DNA from: an uncultured Desulfobulbaceae bacterium
GTDB taxonomy: Bacteria > Desulfobacterota > Desulfobulbia > Desulfobulbales > BM004
Length of the DNA stretch: 64,000 bases
Assembly (NCBI GenBank): GCA_947259115.1
Contig: CAMYKS010000008.1
Coordinates: forward strand, 30,827 to 94,826
Reading direction: 5' to 3'
Both the position numbers and the translations under genes were made by a program. The number at the start of each line of letters is the position of its first letter. Position 1 is the stretch's first letter. Positions 8,616 to 17,435 of this stretch are shown in pieces. A model generated the notes under the pieces. The model was not told where the DNA came from. It searched no databases and saw only the letters and a program-made list of their open reading frames with translations.

Positions 8616-10625
8616 ATGTTTGAAAAAATACTTATTGCCAATCGAGGCGAAATAGCTGTGCGTATCATCAGGACCTGCCGAAAGCTGGGCATCAAGTCCG
8701 TTGCGGTTTTCTCTGAAATTGACAGCCGGGCGCTCCATGTTCAGGAAGCTGATGAGGCAGTATTTCTCGGCCCGGCGCCGTCGGATCAATCTTACCTGGT
8801 GAAGGAAAAAATCATTGAGGCGGCACAAAAGTCAGGTTGTCAGGCCATTCATCCCGGCTACGGTTTTCTGTCCGAGAATGCCGGATTTGCAGAAATGGTT
8901 TCTGCTGCCGGTCTAATCTTTATTGGCCCCTCAGCTCCGGTTATTGCCATGCTGGGTGACAAGATCGCTTCCAAGAACCTGGCGATCAAGGCTGGAGTCC
9001 CTGTGGTACCCGGCTACAATCAGCCGGTCTCCGACCCGGAGGAGGCGCGGACCATTGCCGCTGAAATCGGTTATCCCGTCCTGCTTAAACCTGCAGCAGG
9101 GGGCGGCGGCCGCGGCATGCGGATCGTACATGGGCCGGATGAATTGGCTTCAGCCCTGAAGGCAGGCCAGGAAGAGACCCGCAAAGCATTTGGCGACAAC
9201 ACGATATTCCTGGAACGTTTTGTTGAAAAGCCGCGGCACATAGAAATCCAGATCATGGCGGATCAGCATGGTAATGTTATTTATCTGGGTGAGCGGGAGT
9301 GCTCCATCCAGCGGCGTTACCAGAAGGTGATCGAGGAGGCGCCTTCCCTGATAATAACGCCTGAAATGCGTAAGGACATCGGAGAAAGAGCCTGCAACCT
9401 GGCTCGTGAATCAGGGTACAGCAATGCAGGTACGGTTGAATTTATCATGGACACCCGGGGAGATTTTTTCTTCCTGGAGATGAATACCCGCCTGCAGGTT
9501 GAGCATCCGATTACCGAACTGGTCACCGGTCTGGACCTCGTGGAACTACAACTCCAGGTGGCAGACGGCCAGCAGCTTCCATACCGCCAGGAAGATATTG
9601 TCCTGGACGGATGGTCCATTGAGGCCCGCATCTGCGCCGAGGAACCGGACCGCAACTTTCTGCCCTCCACCGGGCTGGTCACCCGGTATGCTGAGCCGCG
9701 AGGCACCCATATCAGGATGGACAGCGGCATCATGGCAGGCAGCCGGGTGAGTGTCTATTATGACTCCATGCTGACCAAGGCTATCAGTTGGGGCAAGGAC
9801 CGGGAGGAGGCAAGAATGAGACTTGTGGAGGCCCTGAACAAGTTCCATCTCGAGGGCGTAATAACCAATGCTGATTTTGCCAATGCTATTCTCAACCATC
9901 CCGCTTTTATCGAGGGCAAGCTGTCAACCGATTTTATCGAAGAGCACTTTGACCAGGGTGTTATGAAAATAGAGCCGCCCATGGAGAAGCTCGAACTGAT
10001 GGTCATTGCTTCGACCCTTATCTATCACAACCGCCAGAGCCTGGTGCGCGAATCACTGAAACCGATGGCTGCCAAGGTTGGTCCTGATCACCGACCGGAG
10101 GTCTGGCATCAGTACGTGGTCAAGGGCGAGAAAAACATCTTCAGTATCCGCCTGCTGGGCAATATTGATACGCACAAGTGGGACATTCATGTCAATGACA
10201 ACTACTATGAGGTCATTACCCCCGACTTCGAGTTCTACCGGCGGCGGCTGAAGCTTCTGGTCAACGGCCGGAGAGAATATTTCCGGCTGCAGTATCGCGA
10301 GAATTTTTTCTGGGCAGCCTTCTGCGGCATAAACCGGATACTTGAGGTTTATTCTCCCAGGGAATGGGAACTTGCACAGCACATGCCCAAGGAAAGAAAA
10401 ACGCTCCTGGACAATGTGGTGCGGTCTCCCATGCCCGGTTTGGCTGTGGATATCAGGGTGCAAAAAGGTGACCGGGTTTTCCGAGGACAGGATATCGTTG
10501 TCATTGAATCCATGAAAATGGAAAGCGGCGTTGCCTCCCCCTGCGATGGGGAAGTGGATGAAGTGCTGGTCAAGATCGCTCAGGCCGTGGAATCAGGCGA
10601 TGTCCTCATCACCTTCAAACCCTGA
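8616..10625 (+). CDS. pccA: Acyl-CoA (propionyl-CoA type) carboxylase, alpha subunit with biotin carboxylase and biotin carrier domains
   Basis: ATP-dependent biotin carboxylase fused to its carrier domain. Residues 1-450 are the ATP-grasp carboxylase: FEKILIANRGEIAVRIIR at the start, GYGFLSENAGFA, the glycine-rich PAAGGGGRGMR nucleotide loop, ERDCSIQRR-like ECSIQRRYQKVIEE, and EMNTRLQVEHPITE with the catalytic region. The last 70 residues are the biotinyl domain, with Lys634 in ESMKMES as biotinylation site. The 669-residue total and the middle BT-like linker fit alpha subunits of propionyl- or acetyl-CoA carboxylase. It follows the beta subunit by 26 bp with GGGGCTGCT before the ATG. Known role of such pairs: propionate metabolism through methylmalonyl-CoA. 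Confidence 0.92.
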   Translation: MFEKILIANRGEIAVRIIRTCRKLGIKSVAVFSEIDSRALHVQEADEAVFLGPAPSDQSYLVKEKIIEAAQKSGCQAIHPGYGFLSENAGFAEMVSAAGLIFIGPSAPVIAMLGDKIASKNLAIKAGVPVVPGYNQPVSDPEEARTIAAEIGYPVLLKPAAGGGGRGMRIVHGPDELASALKAGQEETRKAFGDNTIFLERFVEKPRHIEIQIMADQHGNVIYLGERECSIQRRYQKVIEEAPSLIITPEMRKDIGERACNLARESGYSNAGTVEFIMDTRGDFFFLEMNTRLQVEHPITELVTGLDLVELQLQVADGQQLPYRQEDIVLDGWSIEARICAEEPDRNFLPSTGLVTRYAEPRGTHIRMDSGIMAGSRVSVYYDSMLTKAISWGKDREEARMRLVEALNKFHLEGVITNADFANAILNHPAFIEGKLSTDFIEEHFDQGVMKIEPPMEKLELMVIASTLIYHNRQSLVRESLKPMAAKVGPDHRPEVWHQYVVKGEKNIFSIRLLGNIDTHKWDIHVNDNYYEVITPDFEFYRRRLKLLVNGRREYFRLQYRENFFWAAFCGINRILEVYSPREWELAQHMPKERKTLLDNVVRSPMPGLAVDIRVQKGDRVFRGQDIVVIESMKMESGVASPCDGEVDEVLVKIAQAVESGDVLITFKP

Positions 10626-10775
10626 CTTAAAGCGCTACCAACACAATTAAAACTAGCTTGCCACAATAGATGATCAGGCCACCTTGTAGTAGCTTGTTAG
10701 GTGTATGCTGGCTATCTTAAACGACTCGTTGTTTTTTGAAACTCAATCTTCATAGGAAGGTTGAATTGCAGAATT

Positions 10776-10808
10776 AAAAGGCGGGGCCAATAATGACCCC
10801 GCCTTTTT
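10776..10808. terminator. Bidirectional terminator between pccA and the PEP-CTERM gene
   Basis: AAAAGGCGGGG / CCCCGCCTTTT perfect 11-bp stem with a 10-nt loop; T-runs occur on both strands. It can end the plus-strand pccBA transcript and the minus-strand PEP-CTERM transcript. Confidence 0.85.
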
Positions 10809-10829
10809 AAGTAGATGGGAGAGAGATAA

Positions 10830-11519
10830 TTATGCCTGATTCTTCTTTCTCCTGGCAACACCGGCTACACCAACTAATCCTGTGCCTAAAAGCAGCATAG
10901 TAGCTGGTTCGGGTATTGGAGCAGCATCAGAAGTCCAAACAACTTTGTCCCAATTAGAAGAAGTATTAAGTCCGGTAAATTGACCAGCACGCCAACCAAA
11001 ACGAACATGTGTTGCCAACACATTATATTCACCAATAAATCCACCAGGGCCATTTGTATGCCAGCTCAAACGCAACCCAGCATTGGTGGAATTAGTATCA
11101 GCCTGATTTTGAGAGATAGTATCACCCAAGCCCGCGAAACCAAGCGAACCGCCATTGTTATACCATTCTGCTCCGTTAGATGCATGTGTCACATTTTGTG
11201 ATGTGTGTGTCATGAAATCGGTCCAGGTGGTAGCTGCCAGCAATTCGACAGTGTCTGATCCATCCTGAATGGCCCCAAGCATAACATAATCACCATGACC
11301 ATTGAACATATCTGCTATAGATACAGAATCGATACTGTAATCTCCCCTGTAAATTTGGGTCCAGCCCCAAATCCCTGTAACAGTAGCTAAAGGCACATCT
11401 TCTTGAACACCAACCGGGATGGTTAAAGCCTGTACAGTTGTCCCACCTAAAACCATATAGGCGGCAAGCAATATTCCGATAAACATTGCTGAACAGCGAT
11501 TTCCAAATAATTTTTTCAT
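10830..11519 (-). CDS. PEP-CTERM sorting domain protein, exported
   Basis: A 229-residue exported protein. It has an N-terminal signal peptide (about 1-31, ending TTVQA) and a typical PEP-CTERM tail at about 201-229: PIPEPATMLLLGTGLVGVAG followed by ARRKK. In known systems this tail is recognised by exosortase (EpsH), which cuts and sorts the protein to the envelope or exopolysaccharide. The body (32-200) is not recognised; it is rich in Trp, Thr, Asn and Gly, as is common for PEP-CTERM substrates. No exosortase is in this window. The gene stands alone on the minus strand, with a candidate sigma-54 promoter about 70 bp upstream and a terminator downstream. ATG at 11519 has GGGAGAGAGAA just upstream. 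Confidence 0.88.
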   Translation of the reverse strand: MKKLFGNRCSAMFIGILLAAYMVLGGTTVQALTIPVGVQEDVPLATVTGIWGWTQIYRGDYSIDSVSIADMFNGHGDYVMLGAIQDGSDTVELLAATTWTDFMTHTSQNVTHASNGAEWYNNGGSLGFAGLGDTISQNQADTNSTNAGLRLSWHTNGPGGFIGEYNVLATHVRFGWRAGQFTGLNTSSNWDKVVWTSDAAPIPEPATMLLLGTGLVGVAGVARRKKNQA

Positions 11520-11965
11520 TTCTCTCTCCCATTAGAATATTTACAAAAAATAAAAATGATAAAAATGATAATTAACCACTAAATATCCTTGCAAGAATCA
11601 TTCCAGACATGCCGAGTTTCTTCATCTTAACAATATCAGCAAGTTAACACCATATGCTAAAAAGTGGGGATATTTTTTATGCAAATTTTCCGGCAAATAT
11701 TTTCCGGATTCCAGGAATCCGGAACAATGTGACAGTAAAGTCAACTCAGAAATTTGTCAGGCGAAGTATGAATTCCTTGCAACATCTAGAATCTTAACTG
11801 GACAATTTCAACTTTCCCTTCATACTGGCAATCAAAATCTCTGTCCGCCGAATATCACTTTCCCTTCACAGCAGACAACACAGACATTCATACTTTGAAA
11901 TACAAATAGACAGGGCCTTTTCTGACCCTGCCATTTGTATCCAGAATTTACATTTCTGGATTTCT
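11520..11965. other. 446-bp intergenic region upstream of the PEP-CTERM gene and downstream of the phosphatidyltransferase fusion
   Basis: Contains the candidate sigma-54 promoter at 11590-11605 and, near 11693-11725, repeated TTTTCCGG / GGATTCCAGGAATCC inverted motifs that could be activator sites. No coding region is convincing. Confidence 0.6.
11590..11605 (-). promoter_or_regulatory. Candidate sigma-54 (RpoN) -24/-12 promoter for the PEP-CTERM gene
   Basis: Read on the minus strand, TGGAATGATTCTTGCA has the invariant GG and GC of a sigma-54 promoter at the exact 10-bp spacing (consensus TGGCACG-N4-TTGCA). A start point about 12 nt beyond the GC gives a leader of roughly 60 nt before the ATG at 11519. 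PEP-CTERM genes are known in some bacteria to be sigma-54 controlled through PrsK/PrsR. Confidence 0.55.
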
Positions 11966-13210
11966 CTATTTTACTACGGCTGGTTTTCTCCAAAGCGGGG
12001 CAAAAACGTAGACCATTATCGGACCGGCGGTTAATCCTTCCGGAAGAGCAATAAAACCCATCATGAGACCGATTGCTATTGAGGCGGAAATCTCAAAAAA
12101 CGTCATATTACGGAAGACTTGATTAAAATGTATCCAATTTATATGAAACAGACACATGAGGATGCCAGCCAACAACAATCCCAATAAACCGACGACCGGC
12201 TGGCCTAATAATACCAGCGAAACAACAAGCCAGGCCCCGGCCGGACTTGGCAGGCCGCGAAAAAAACCGGCCGGTGTTTTATCCTTGGAGCGGGAATAGT
12301 CGTATAATCTTATGCAGGTGGCGATAAAGTAAAGGCCACCCATGACCATGGATAAGGGAGAGAAATTGTTCAGGGCTACTACTAAAAAGGCAGGACCTGC
12401 ACCAAAGCTGATCAGATCGGCGAGCGTATCAAAATGTTTCCCAAATTTGCTGGTCACTCCCAGCTTTCTGGCTACAGCGCCATCTATTAAATCAAAGGCC
12501 ATTGCAGCAAAATTAAAAAAAACTCCCAACTCAATTCTATTATTTGCAGCGCACCAAATTGTCCCGAACCCGGCGGCAAGATTACATAAAGTAAGGATTT
12601 GCGGAATCATAACCGAGATTTTATTTTTTACCGCTTCCGGCAAGACACGAATTGCCACTGATATGCTTGCCAAAATCACCGCAAGCCAGATAAGAAAATT
12701 ACCTATAGTTGAGAGCCATGGAGTTACAGTCAATATAGCCATGGCAAAAAAGAATTTTGAAAAATTTTGCGCCAGAGCCTTTTTTTTGCCGAACTGATTG
12801 GCGCCCTCAACCTGTGCTCCACGAAGGAATGTTGAGGCCATATCCAGGGCAAACAAAACGCCAAGGCCGACCCTGTCAATTGTCGACCAGAATAAAACCA
12901 GGGTGCTGTATGTAATCAACTTATCAACCAGGGGATCAATGATTTTTCCCTGATCGCTGACCTGGCCTGTTTCCCTGGCCAGAGCACCATCAACAAGATC
13001 GAAAAGAATAACCATGGTTACGATCAGGAGGGCTAAGGCCCCGAAGAACTGCCAGGGCAATCCGGACCAGGCGGCCAATTCATTTTTAAAAACCCATGAA
13101 AACCAACCCGGAATAAAAATAACCAATCGGCCCCAAGTGATTTGATTTGGTGTAATACCTAAATCATAACCAAGCCAACGCACAAACCTGAAAAATAATA
13201 TTTTTTTCAT
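11966..13210 (-). CDS. Tandem CDP-alcohol phosphatidyltransferase fusion protein
   Basis: A 414-residue membrane protein with two complete CDP-alcohol phosphatidyltransferase signatures, D-x2-D-G-x2-A-R-x8-G-x3-D-x3-D. The first is at residues 71-96 (DLVDGALAR ... GKIIDPLVD), the second at 240-265 (DLIDGAVAR ... GKHFDTLAD). All acidic metal/substrate residues are intact in both. Family enzymes condense CDP-diacylglycerol (or another CDP-alcohol) with an alcohol such as glycerol-3-phosphate, inositol phosphate or serine. The second half resembles phosphatidylserine synthase (DLISFGAGPAFL is typical of PssA); the first resembles PgsA-type enzymes. Usual family members have one domain of about 180-240 residues, so this is a fusion. 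ATG at 13210; no clear Shine-Dalgarno. Single gene on this strand. Substrates of each half cannot be read directly. Confidence 0.85.
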   Translation of the reverse strand: MKKILFFRFVRWLGYDLGITPNQITWGRLVIFIPGWFSWVFKNELAAWSGLPWQFFGALALLIVTMVILFDLVDGALARETGQVSDQGKIIDPLVDKLITYSTLVLFWSTIDRVGLGVLFALDMASTFLRGAQVEGANQFGKKKALAQNFSKFFFAMAILTVTPWLSTIGNFLIWLAVILASISVAIRVLPEAVKNKISVMIPQILTLCNLAAGFGTIWCAANNRIELGVFFNFAAMAFDLIDGAVARKLGVTSKFGKHFDTLADLISFGAGPAFLVVALNNFSPLSMVMGGLYFIATCIRLYDYSRSKDKTPAGFFRGLPSPAGAWLVVSLVLLGQPVVGLLGLLLAGILMCLFHINWIHFNQVFRNMTFFEISASIAIGLMMGFIALPEGLTAGPIMVYVFAPLWRKPAVVK

Positions 13211-13439
13211 TTTTTATTTTAACTTCAAACCACGTTTAATCCAAAATAATTTACACAAAGAGGAGATACTCAATATTGCTTCAATCAATAATCCAACTCG
13301 GACAGTTTTTATAGTTTATTAAAATCGGTTATCAACAACTTTTCGGGAAAACATATAAAAGTAAAGTAGATTATCAGGCAAAAATTAAACCATCAAGTTC
13401 ACATCTGTCAGTTTGTTTACCAATTACACATAATTCCTA

Positions 13440-13961
13440 TTATAAACCTATTTCCTGCTGCAGAAATGCAACTGCTCTGTTTTTTTCAGGATGGTTTTTT
13501 AAAATTTCACTTAGCTGCAGGACCGTGTCAAATACACTTTCTCCCAGGTGCGCTCTATTTAATGCCAAATAATCGCTGCGCTCTTTTTCCTTGCGCTGTT
13601 TTTGCTGCCAGGAACGGGACCAGAAATCAGCCAGATTTTCAAACAGTTTATTTTCAAGTATTGTTTGCAATTCTCCCCTGTCGAACCAGATGCCACCACA
13701 TGCAGAACATCTTTCAAGATAGAAGGGAGCATCATCGTCCACCTTTGCCCTTATGAGGATCCCATGACAGGCAGGACATAACCCGGTCTTATCATCATGA
13801 TCACCGATTGCTGTAATTTCAGGCAAAACAGTATCCTCGGGAGAAAAGGAGGTAGCTTTCATGTTCTTGTCCAGCCACATTCCTGAACATTCAGGACATG
13901 AAAACGGTTTACCAAAGCCTTCTTTCAGCAAATCTTCGGTTCTGCACTTCGGGCATTTCAT
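13440..13961 (-). CDS. TFIIB-type zinc-ribbon protein
   Basis: A 173-residue soluble protein with four CxxC knuckles: Cys3/6, Cys22/25, Cys62/65 and Cys85/88. These form two zinc ribbons of the zf-TFIIB type; CSACGGIWFDRGEL is the family signature. The C-terminal 70 residues are charged and probably helical (KQRKEKERSD). Proteins of this family are widespread and mostly uncharacterised; nucleic-acid or protein binding is plausible but not shown. It lies alone between the phosphatidyltransferase fusion and the flotillin operon. GAGAAGAATG precedes ATG 13961. Confidence 0.75.
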   Translation of the reverse strand: MKCPKCRTEDLLKEGFGKPFSCPECSGMWLDKNMKATSFSPEDTVLPEITAIGDHDDKTGLCPACHGILIRAKVDDDAPFYLERCSACGGIWFDRGELQTILENKLFENLADFWSRSWQQKQRKEKERSDYLALNRAHLGESVFDTVLQLSEILKNHPEKNRAVAFLQQEIGL

Positions 13962-14148
13962 ATCATTCTTCTCCAGACAGATTGTTTATAGTTTCATTCT
14001 TCCGAGTTTAAACCAGTTAGCCTGTTAATTTCACAAGTCGAGATGCCGGCCTTTCACATTTCATTTTCCTGAAATTCAACCAGCGAAAACAAATCTTTAA
14101 AAACAGCACGGTGTGTTTCTTGAGTTATTGAAGGCCACAGAAACGTAA

Positions 14149-14189
14149 AACGCGCCGCACTAATCAGTTTATGACTACTACGGCGCGTT
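14149..14189 (-). terminator. Terminator of the flotillin operon
   Basis: AACGCGCCG / CGGCGCGTT stem of 9 bp with a 23-nt loop, followed on the minus strand by TTTTACG. It lies 38 bp past the flotillin stop. Confidence 0.65.
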
Positions 14190-14226
14190 ATGTCTTACTT
14201 TTTTTTCCAGCTGTTGCTCTTTTGAT

Positions 14227-15918
14227 TTACTTTTTCGGTGGTGAATTTGTTTGAGGAGTTTTTGGTGCTTTTGTTGGTTCAGGAGTTTCATCGACCTCAA
14301 GGGATGAAAGGCCCTGGATGTCAGACGACGATAAACCGACTTCTTTCAACAGGCCGTCAAGGATAGGGGCCTGGGCCCTATAGCGCAGAGCGCTGTTGAC
14401 CACCTGGTCAGCGAGATTGCCGCCGCCTCCATTCCCGCCTGATGGCGCAGCACCACCACCATTGCCGGTAAGACCATCAACCTGGATAATCTTAATGTTG
14501 TCAATTTTTTCCATGGGCTTGACCGATTCCCGAATAATCCGTTCCAGGTTTTCGATAATCTTGAATTTGGTCTGCATGGATACCTGGACGTCGGAGAGCA
14601 CATTGGCCGCTTCATTGATTGCCCTTTTACCGGCTGCCTTGACAGAATAGGAGATTTCAGCAGCTGCTGCCTTGAGTTTTTCAGCCTCTGCATCACCTTC
14701 AGCACCAAGTCTCACAGCTTCTGCTTTATCGGCGGCAGCTACCCTCTGGGCCTCGGCAGCTACCTTTACCCTGATTGCCTCACGCTCGGCATTTTTTGCT
14801 GCCTCAACCAGTTCGATCTGCTTATCACGGTTGGCAATCTCTACCTCCTGGGCTGTTTTTACTTGTTCTTCAGCTGCAATAGCCTTGGCTCTGGCGTAAT
14901 CGGCCTGCTCCCGGGCTTCGGACTCAGCCCTTGATTTCTCGGAAATGGCAATATGCCGATCCTGCTCAGCAAGCTCAACGGTTTTTTTCTTTTCAATCTC
15001 CTGGGTTTCGATGGTCCGCTCTTTGGCAATCCTGGCCTCGTCAATCTGTCGATTTGCCAGGATCTTTGCCTCTTCCGCCTCTCTCTCTTTGGAAGCCTGT
15101 TCCGAAGCGATTTCCGCCTCCTGTGAAGCACGCCGGATGGCTATTTCGCGGGCCTGCTTAAGGCGGGCATACTCCTCATCACGCCCTATTTCAAGCTTTT
15201 GCTGTTCCGCCTCGTAGTTCTTATGGGCAATGAGAACACTATTGTCCTGCTCAATGTCATTACGGATCTTTTTCCTGGTTTCAATCTCTTCCGTCAAGCG
15301 GGTCAGACCTTCGGCATCAAAGGCATTGTTTGGGTTAAAAAAGTCTATGATTGTCTGGTCAAGCCCAGTAAGTGAAACAGATTCCAGCTCCAGGCCGTTC
15401 TTAAGCAAATCTTCGGTAACCACCTGCTGTACTTTCTGGACAAAATCAGAACGTTTCTCGTGCAGCTCTTCCATGGCCATTTCCGCTGCAACGGAACGGA
15501 GCGCATCAACAAACTTACCCTCTATCAACTCTTTAAGTTCACCCGGATTCATGGTACGCAGACCCAGAGTCTGGGCCGCAGCGGCAATGGACTCTTTAAT
15601 AGGTTGGGCACGGACGTAGAATTCAGCTTTAACATCGACCCGCATCCGGTCCCTGGTGATAAGGGCTTCCTCGTTATTTCTTCGGACTTCCAGGCGCAGG
15701 GTGTTCATGTTGACTGGAATTGTTTCGTGTAAAATGGGGAACACCAGGGCCCCTCCATTCATGATAACTTTCTGTCCGCCAAAACCGGTACGCACAAAAG
15801 ATATTTCCTTGGTGGCTCTTCTGTACAAACGGGACAGTATGAGTCCTATTGCCAGAAGAGCAAAGACAATAATTACGGCAATGAAACCTATTGTTATTAG
15901 TCCTGATCCTGTTTCCAT
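14227..15918 (-). CDS. Flotillin-like SPFH/Band 7 protein (YqiK type)
   Basis: A 563-residue membrane-anchored scaffold protein. One N-terminal membrane segment (about 8-30) is followed by an SPFH domain (about 40-215, e.g. FVRTGFGGQKVIMNGGALVFP and RDRMRVDVKAEFYVR). Then comes a long Glu/Ala/Arg-rich coiled coil (about 215-430) and a Gly/Ser/Pro-rich C-terminal tail (GGNGGGG at about 490). Flotillins assemble at the cytoplasmic face of membrane microdomains. It is the last gene of a four-gene minus-strand operon after an RHH-like protein, PspA and a YqiJ-like protein; YqiJ/YqiK pairing is known from enterobacteria. ATG 15918 has GGGGAGG upstream. Role as a membrane-organising partner of PspA is inferred from context. 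Confidence 0.9.
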   Translation of the reverse strand: METGSGLITIGFIAVIIVFALLAIGLILSRLYRRATKEISFVRTGFGGQKVIMNGGALVFPILHETIPVNMNTLRLEVRRNNEEALITRDRMRVDVKAEFYVRAQPIKESIAAAAQTLGLRTMNPGELKELIEGKFVDALRSVAAEMAMEELHEKRSDFVQKVQQVVTEDLLKNGLELESVSLTGLDQTIIDFFNPNNAFDAEGLTRLTEEIETRKKIRNDIEQDNSVLIAHKNYEAEQQKLEIGRDEEYARLKQAREIAIRRASQEAEIASEQASKEREAEEAKILANRQIDEARIAKERTIETQEIEKKKTVELAEQDRHIAISEKSRAESEAREQADYARAKAIAAEEQVKTAQEVEIANRDKQIELVEAAKNAEREAIRVKVAAEAQRVAAADKAEAVRLGAEGDAEAEKLKAAAAEISYSVKAAGKRAINEAANVLSDVQVSMQTKFKIIENLERIIRESVKPMEKIDNIKIIQVDGLTGNGGGAAPSGGNGGGGNLADQVVNSALRYRAQAPILDGLLKEVGLSSSDIQGLSSLEVDETPEPTKAPKTPQTNSPPKK

Positions 15919-15998
15919 ACATACCTCCCCGTTTATATTAATTACTGATCATAGAACCGTTTTTGAAACTCAATAAGATAGGTTTGATCTATTAATGC

Positions 15999-16718
15999 CT
16001 ATGAACCTGATAAGCTGGTGCTGGTATTTTCAATACCCATGAAAGTGCCGCTCACCCGACGGACCAGCAGGATTTCGTCGCCAACCCCGAAAACCTTGCC
16101 GGGCATATCTGCTTCGGCCATTATGTAATGTTCCTTGCCGAAACTGTCTTTAACCTTGGCCTGGGCAGCCTGCCCATGCTTTGCCGTTCCAAGAACGATT
16201 ACGGCAACCCGCCCGATTAAGGTGTCATGTGAAACTGCACTGGTTTCATCTTTTGGGATAATCTTGCTCAACCCGGAACCAATCAAGCGTGTTGCCGGAA
16301 AGGAGATAATCAGGGCCGGCATTACTGCCAGCATGCCGGGAAGCAGGGTGCCAAAGTAATTGTATGAAAACTTCTGGATACCCAAGCCGCTTAAACCAAA
16401 TACTACCAGCATGACGATAAGCAGTATTATTACTGGCACCTGGCCAACTTTAAGCCAGGCCAGCAGTTTGGTGAAGGCCCCATGGGAACCGACATCTGCG
16501 CCGTCAATACCATCAATGTCCAGGTCCATATCAGCATCCAGATCCAGGTTTATATCAACATCGAGGTCAATATCCGGCAGCAGATTATCGACAAAGCCGG
16601 AAAGACCCAAACCCATAAGCGTGCCGACGCCTTCGATGACAGCAATAATCATCATAACGGCTAATGACACTGTAAATGGCAGATTTTCCGGTGCGGATAA
16701 AAAGGCTAGCATGGTCAT
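15999..16718 (-). CDS. YqiJ-like membrane protein with C-terminal OB-fold (NfeD-like) domain
   Basis: A 239-residue protein with membrane segments at about 14-35, 95-115 and 120-145, and a soluble C-terminal OB-type domain (about 165-235, TLIGRVAVIVLG ... VGDEILLVRRV). Between the first two membrane segments (about 49-75) is a striking alternating Asp/hydrophobic stretch (DIDLDVDINLDLDADMDLD), probably extracytoplasmic. In YqiJ/NfeD families the OB domain partners a flotillin, here the next gene 80 bp downstream. ATG at 16718 has no strong Shine-Dalgarno; Met3 is an alternative start. PspA lies 18 bp upstream. Confidence 0.82.
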   Translation of the reverse strand: MTMLAFLSAPENLPFTVSLAVMMIIAVIEGVGTLMGLGLSGFVDNLLPDIDLDVDINLDLDADMDLDIDGIDGADVGSHGAFTKLLAWLKVGQVPVIILLIVMLVVFGLSGLGIQKFSYNYFGTLLPGMLAVMPALIISFPATRLIGSGLSKIIPKDETSAVSHDTLIGRVAVIVLGTAKHGQAAQAKVKDSFGKEHYIMAEADMPGKVFGVGDEILLVRRVSGTFMGIENTSTSLSGS

Positions 16719-16736
16719 AAACCCATATTCAGTGCT

Positions 16737-17435
16737 TTATTGGTCAGAGCCAGAATCTCTGCCCTTGATTGCTGCAAGACGTTCTTTAATGCGGTTGTTG
16801 CGGGACATCTGCTCCAGTTCAGCCAGTTGGGTAGCTGTTTTCCTGTCACCGGAGCCAACACCGGGCAAGCCCGTTTGTTTTGCCAGTACGCGGTCAAAGG
16901 CTGATGTCGCTTTATCCACAGCGCGGTCTACTTTTATACTTGTAGGCTCTGCCACAGTACCACCTGCAGTTGCTGAGGATGGAGGTGCCTCCTGTTGGGC
17001 TTTTCTAAACTCGTTAAGTTCTTCAACCATTTCACGGCGCTTGGCCTGCAGCGCAGCAATAAAACCTTCCAGCTCTTTTTCCTTGTCAGCGCTGTCGGCA
17101 ATGGTCTGCTCAAGAACAGGAATCTGGGCCTCGATATCCAGCTGTGTCGAGATTGCCGCTTCAGCCAGGTCGTCTCGATCACTGGCGACAGCATCTTCTA
17201 TTTGCGAGGCCAGGCTTTCATGCTTGCTGCTCTTTTCAACCAAGCGCTTGTTTGCCAAATGCTTTGTGGCAATCAAATTTCCCAGCTCACTGCGGACATC
17301 ATCAATGGCTCCGTCAATCTCGCGAATCGCCTGCTCCATGACCGTTTCCGGCACAGCATTTTCAACAGCATCAATGATAGAATTCATGCTGCCGCTTACC
17401 AATCTGCCTACCCTGCTTGCTAAAGATTCTTTCAT
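16737..17435 (-). CDS. pspA: PspA/IM30 family membrane-remodelling protein
   Basis: A 232-residue, largely alpha-helical coiled-coil protein. The N terminus ESLASRVGRLVSGSMNSIID and the PETVMEQAIREIDGAIDDVR motif are diagnostic of PspA/IM30/Vipp1, ESCRT-III-like proteins that bind stressed membranes. Residues 30-160 form the coiled-coil hairpin; a Pro/Ser-rich linker (about 150-165) precedes a short C-terminal helix ending NRIKERLAAIKG. The start overlaps the upstream gene by ATGA, and AAGGAGAAGG lies before the ATG. The neighbours are a YqiJ-like protein and a flotillin, so the operon is likely devoted to membrane integrity. No PspF or PspBC is nearby. Confidence 0.92.
   Translation of the reverse strand: MKESLASRVGRLVSGSMNSIIDAVENAVPETVMEQAIREIDGAIDDVRSELGNLIATKHLANKRLVEKSSKHESLASQIEDAVASDRDDLAEAAISTQLDIEAQIPVLEQTIADSADKEKELEGFIAALQAKRREMVEELNEFRKAQQEAPPSSATAGGTVAEPTSIKVDRAVDKATSAFDRVLAKQTGLPGVGSGDRKTATQLAELEQMSRNNRIKERLAAIKGRDSGSDQ

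Noticed and set aside
7042..10625. Sodium-pumping methylmalonyl-CoA decarboxylase
   Set aside because: The alpha-type carboxyltransferase would fit, but the partner is an ATP-dependent biotin carboxylase and no membrane beta subunit is present.
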